Assembly (NCBI RefSeq): GCF_001317355.1
Contig: NZ_LKET01000026.1
Span: forward strand, 92,582 to 156,581
Reading direction: 5' to 3'
Length of the DNA: 64,000 nucleotides
From: Oxobacter pfennigii
Lineage (GTDB): Bacteria; Bacillota; Clostridia; Clostridiales; Oxobacteraceae
Part shown: positions 62,272-64,000 of the stretch, in pieces
Layout: each line of letters opens with the position of its first letter
How positions within the stretch are numbered: position 1 is the stretch's first letter
The notes under the pieces: generated by a model
What the model was told of the DNA's origin: nothing
Database searches by the model: none
What the model saw: the letters and a program-made list of their open reading frames with translations, nothing else
Translations under genes and position numbers: made by a program

Positions 62272-62925
62272 TCATATGTTTAACGTCCTATCAATTAAAT
62301 CTCTTACTGCAACAGATTTTTCAAGCTTTCGCCTTCTTATAAGGGCTGATTTTATCTCGTCTATATTTTCATCCGTTACTAACTCATTTAACCGTTTTAC
62401 AGCCACATATCTATTCCTATACAGCCTATTATTTAATTCATCTATAAGTAATTTTAAGTATGATTTATCACCTAACATAATTAGGATTTTGTATAAATTA
62501 ATTTTTACCCACGTTACTTTTTCCTTCTTTAAAATATATTCCATAAATTCACTTAATTTCTGTTTATCATAATTTATATTATTTGCTATATTGACTATTG
62601 ATAAAGCAGAATATCCCCTTACCAGACTGCTTTTATCATATAAGAGCCTTTTGTTCAATAGTTCAAGAACTTCTGGTGATGTACTGTTACACAAAGAATC
62701 ACATGCACTAGCCCTAACTATTCCCGATTTATCATCCAGCATATCAATAAGTATCTTTTCTGCTTCTAGCGAATCGAAAAATGCCAAGGTATCTGCTGCC
62801 CTCACCCTTACTTCTTCGTCCTTATCCTGAGAAAGTAAATGTAAAGCTCTCAATTCATTCTCCCCAAATTGATCAGAATTTTCAATTTCTTCTATTAAAT
62901 CTAATTTTTCATTCGAATTTTTCAT
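62272..62925 (-). CDS. HEAT-repeat protein, candidate immunity protein of the adjacent Rhs toxin
   Basis: The 217-residue protein is made of about six HEAT helix pairs (DEEVRVRAADTLAFF, IVRASACDSLCN, LVRGYSALSIVN, LLIDELNNRLYRNRYVAVKRL). It starts 51 bases after the Rhs stop in the same direction, the place of an immunity gene. ATG has GGTGAAAATATG near. A broken paralogue is found at 29273-29913. The immunity role is inferred from position. Confidence 0.8.
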   Translation of the reverse strand: MKNSNEKLDLIEEIENSDQFGENELRALHLLSQDKDEEVRVRAADTLAFFDSLEAEKILIDMLDDKSGIVRASACDSLCNSTSPEVLELLNKRLLYDKSSLVRGYSALSIVNIANNINYDKQKLSEFMEYILKKEKVTWVKINLYKILIMLGDKSYLKLLIDELNNRLYRNRYVAVKRLNELVTDENIDEIKSALIRRRKLEKSVAVRDLIDRTLNI

Positions 62926-62976
62926 ATTTTCACCTGTTCCTAAAAAGATATTAATATATTTGATATATCTTAAATA

Positions 62977-64000
62977 TTAGATAATTGGGATTAAATTTCT
63001 GGCTGGTATAATTCTTGAACCTTCTGATATTATTATATAAATCACCAATGCTGTACCAGTTAAGCCTGTGGCTATTCCAATTTTCTCCACCAAAGAGCCT
63101 ACATCAGGCAGAAATTCTATTTTGCTTTTATACTTATTTTTTCGTTTACCTTTATTTCGTAAATCTCTATATTTTTCTTCAGTAACATATCTTTTTCGCT
63201 CTTGAGGTGACAATGACTTATCTCTTGCTCGTTGTGAGATTACATCATCAGGCAAATTGCTTAATCCTGAATCTCTTTGACTGTGTTGAGTTTTAGAATA
63301 AACTATATTATTCTGAGATTTAGGCCAGTTTTCCTTCATATATTTTAATGATGTTGTCCTCACCTCTGCAGTTTCTATAAGGTCTCCAGTAATTATTGGT
63401 CTAAGCCCATCTATATCTTCCATATTAACAAAGTTATTTTTGACATATACAAACAAATTATGTCCAAGTAGTTCACCAATGCTACCTGCTATTGCATCTA
63501 TGCTAATAAACCTTCCCCACTCCGGGTTGTAGTACCTGCTATTCAAATAATACAATGCAGTCTCATTGTCATACCTGTATCCGCGATACCTATAGGGATT
63601 CTTTACGCCAACAGTTCCTGCAAGGGAGCCGGTTGGTTCTGATGCTTTTCCCCAGCTGTCGTAACTATAAAATACTACCTGAGTCCCTGTACTGTCTAAC
63701 AGCCCCGTAATATTTCCAACAGCATTCCTTATATAGAAATATTCTACACCATTTAAGTTCATAGATACAAGTTTACCGGCCCCATCGTAAGTAAAGTAAA
63801 TTTTGTCACTGCCGGTTTCCTCAAAGGTTACCTTGTCGCCGACCAAATGATACTTTGTGATTACTCCGTTAATTGTTTTCTCTGTCCTTATGCCCCTGTC
63901 GTTGTATTTAAAGGATATATTGGTTCCGGATTTTACCATTGACTTAAGCTGTCTTCCTTCTTCCCAGGTGAAGTTCCATCCATCATATATCAAAGGATTT
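62977..64000 (-). CDS. Rhs-repeat protein, C-terminal part with putative toxin tip (5' end beyond window)
   Basis: The reading frame is open to the window edge, so only the last 341 residues or so are visible. It has YD repeats (KYHLVGDKVTFEETG, YFTYDGAGKLVSM), the Rhs-associated core (NPYRYRGYRYDNETALYYLNS then RYYNPEWGRFIS), and after GHNLFVYVKNNFVNMEDIDGL a unique C-terminal tip of about 140 residues with a basic stretch (SPQERKRYVTEEKYRDLRNKGKRK) and a final hydrophobic segment. This is the polymorphic-toxin layout. The tip family was not recognised. Confidence 0.9.
   Translation of the reverse strand, partial: NPLIYDGWNFTWEEGRQLKSMVKSGTNISFKYNDRGIRTEKTINGVITKYHLVGDKVTFEETGSDKIYFTYDGAGKLVSMNLNGVEYFYIRNAVGNITGLLDSTGTQVVFYSYDSWGKASEPTGSLAGTVGVKNPYRYRGYRYDNETALYYLNSRYYNPEWGRFISIDAIAGSIGELLGHNLFVYVKNNFVNMEDIDGLRPIITGDLIETAEVRTTSLKYMKENWPKSQNNIVYSKTQHSQRDSGLSNLPDDVISQRARDKSLSPQERKRYVTEEKYRDLRNKGKRKNKYKSKIEFLPDVGSLVEKIGIATGLTGTALVIYIIISEGSRIIPARNLIPII

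Noticed and set aside
1..64000. CRISPR array, intact insertion sequence, prophage or rRNA operon
   Set aside because: No regular spacer repeats, transposase or integrase reading, phage structural genes or rRNA sequence were seen.

Overview
The window (64 kb, AT-rich, roughly 35-38 % G+C by eye) looks like the chromosome of a strictly anaerobic, spore-forming member of the Clostridia with acetogen-like one-carbon metabolism. The evidence is a spore cortex-lytic enzyme (SleB), a Ni-Fe-S CO dehydrogenase (CooS), a corrinoid protein with a methyltetrahydrofolate-type methyltransferase, a Na+-pump decarboxylase beta/gamma pair, a T-box-controlled glutamyl-tRNA synthetase, and strong GGAGG ribosome binding sites with many TTG/GTG starts. 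The species cannot be named from sequence alone. No CRISPR array, intact insertion sequence or prophage was seen.

Layout. 1-5.2 kb (minus strand): DegV (cut by the window edge), TrmL, a DUF362 ferredoxin-like protein, a HAD phosphatase, then a methyltransferase and its corrinoid protein. 5.2-29.1 kb is mostly housekeeping and envelope genes: a lipoprotein, an SDR, a tRNA-Leu with an oddly short variable arm, VanW, a DUF4097 lipoprotein, LD-carboxypeptidase, an RlmA-like methyltransferase, Nth, OadB/OadG, DUF503, PlsC, QueG, SleB, two radical SAM proteins, DedA, a lipid kinase, PssA, a nitrilase-family amidase and an orphan histidine kinase. 29.3-29.9 kb holds a frameshifted HEAT-repeat pseudogene whose intact relative lies 33 kb away beside an Rhs gene. 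30-37.5 kb: T-box plus gltX, PepF, LysE/Lrp and small proteins. 37.6-40.2 kb: a sulfur- or selenium-handling cluster (two half-size YeeE/YedE transporters, a divergent LysR regulator and TusA). 40.3-47.5 kb: a sugar-modification set (DegT aminotransferase, GT2, ATP-grasp) run into an SsuABC/TauABC-like transporter, facing a GT-C glycosyltransferase. 47.8-54.7 kb: a redox/C1 island. 54.9-64 kb: a diguanylate cyclase, a TGS-uridine-kinase fusion, DUF421/DUF4363, class II aldolase, then the HEAT protein and the Rhs C-terminus.

The most notable region is the 47.8-54.7 kb island. It contains a tandem rhodanese lipoprotein, a URO-D/MtaA-like methyltransferase, an excisionase-HTH regulator with a probable MEDS (DcmR-type) sensory domain, an FMN-binding lipoprotein, CooS, and an exported C-GCAxxG-C-C family protein. 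The last of these is interrupted by one in-frame TGA, at the position of the family's first cysteine, and a compact hairpin of bacterial SECIS type follows directly. It is best read as one selenoprotein gene. Two intergenic regions of this island share a roughly 30-base block at an identical distance (19 bases) from a TATAAT box. One of these precedes the rhodanese gene; the other sits between two terminators and may drive a small RNA.

Start sites were moved to downstream ATG/TTG/GTG codons wherever a clear Shine-Dalgarno sequence decided the matter. All functional names come from motif and family recognition by reading; no database search was possible.
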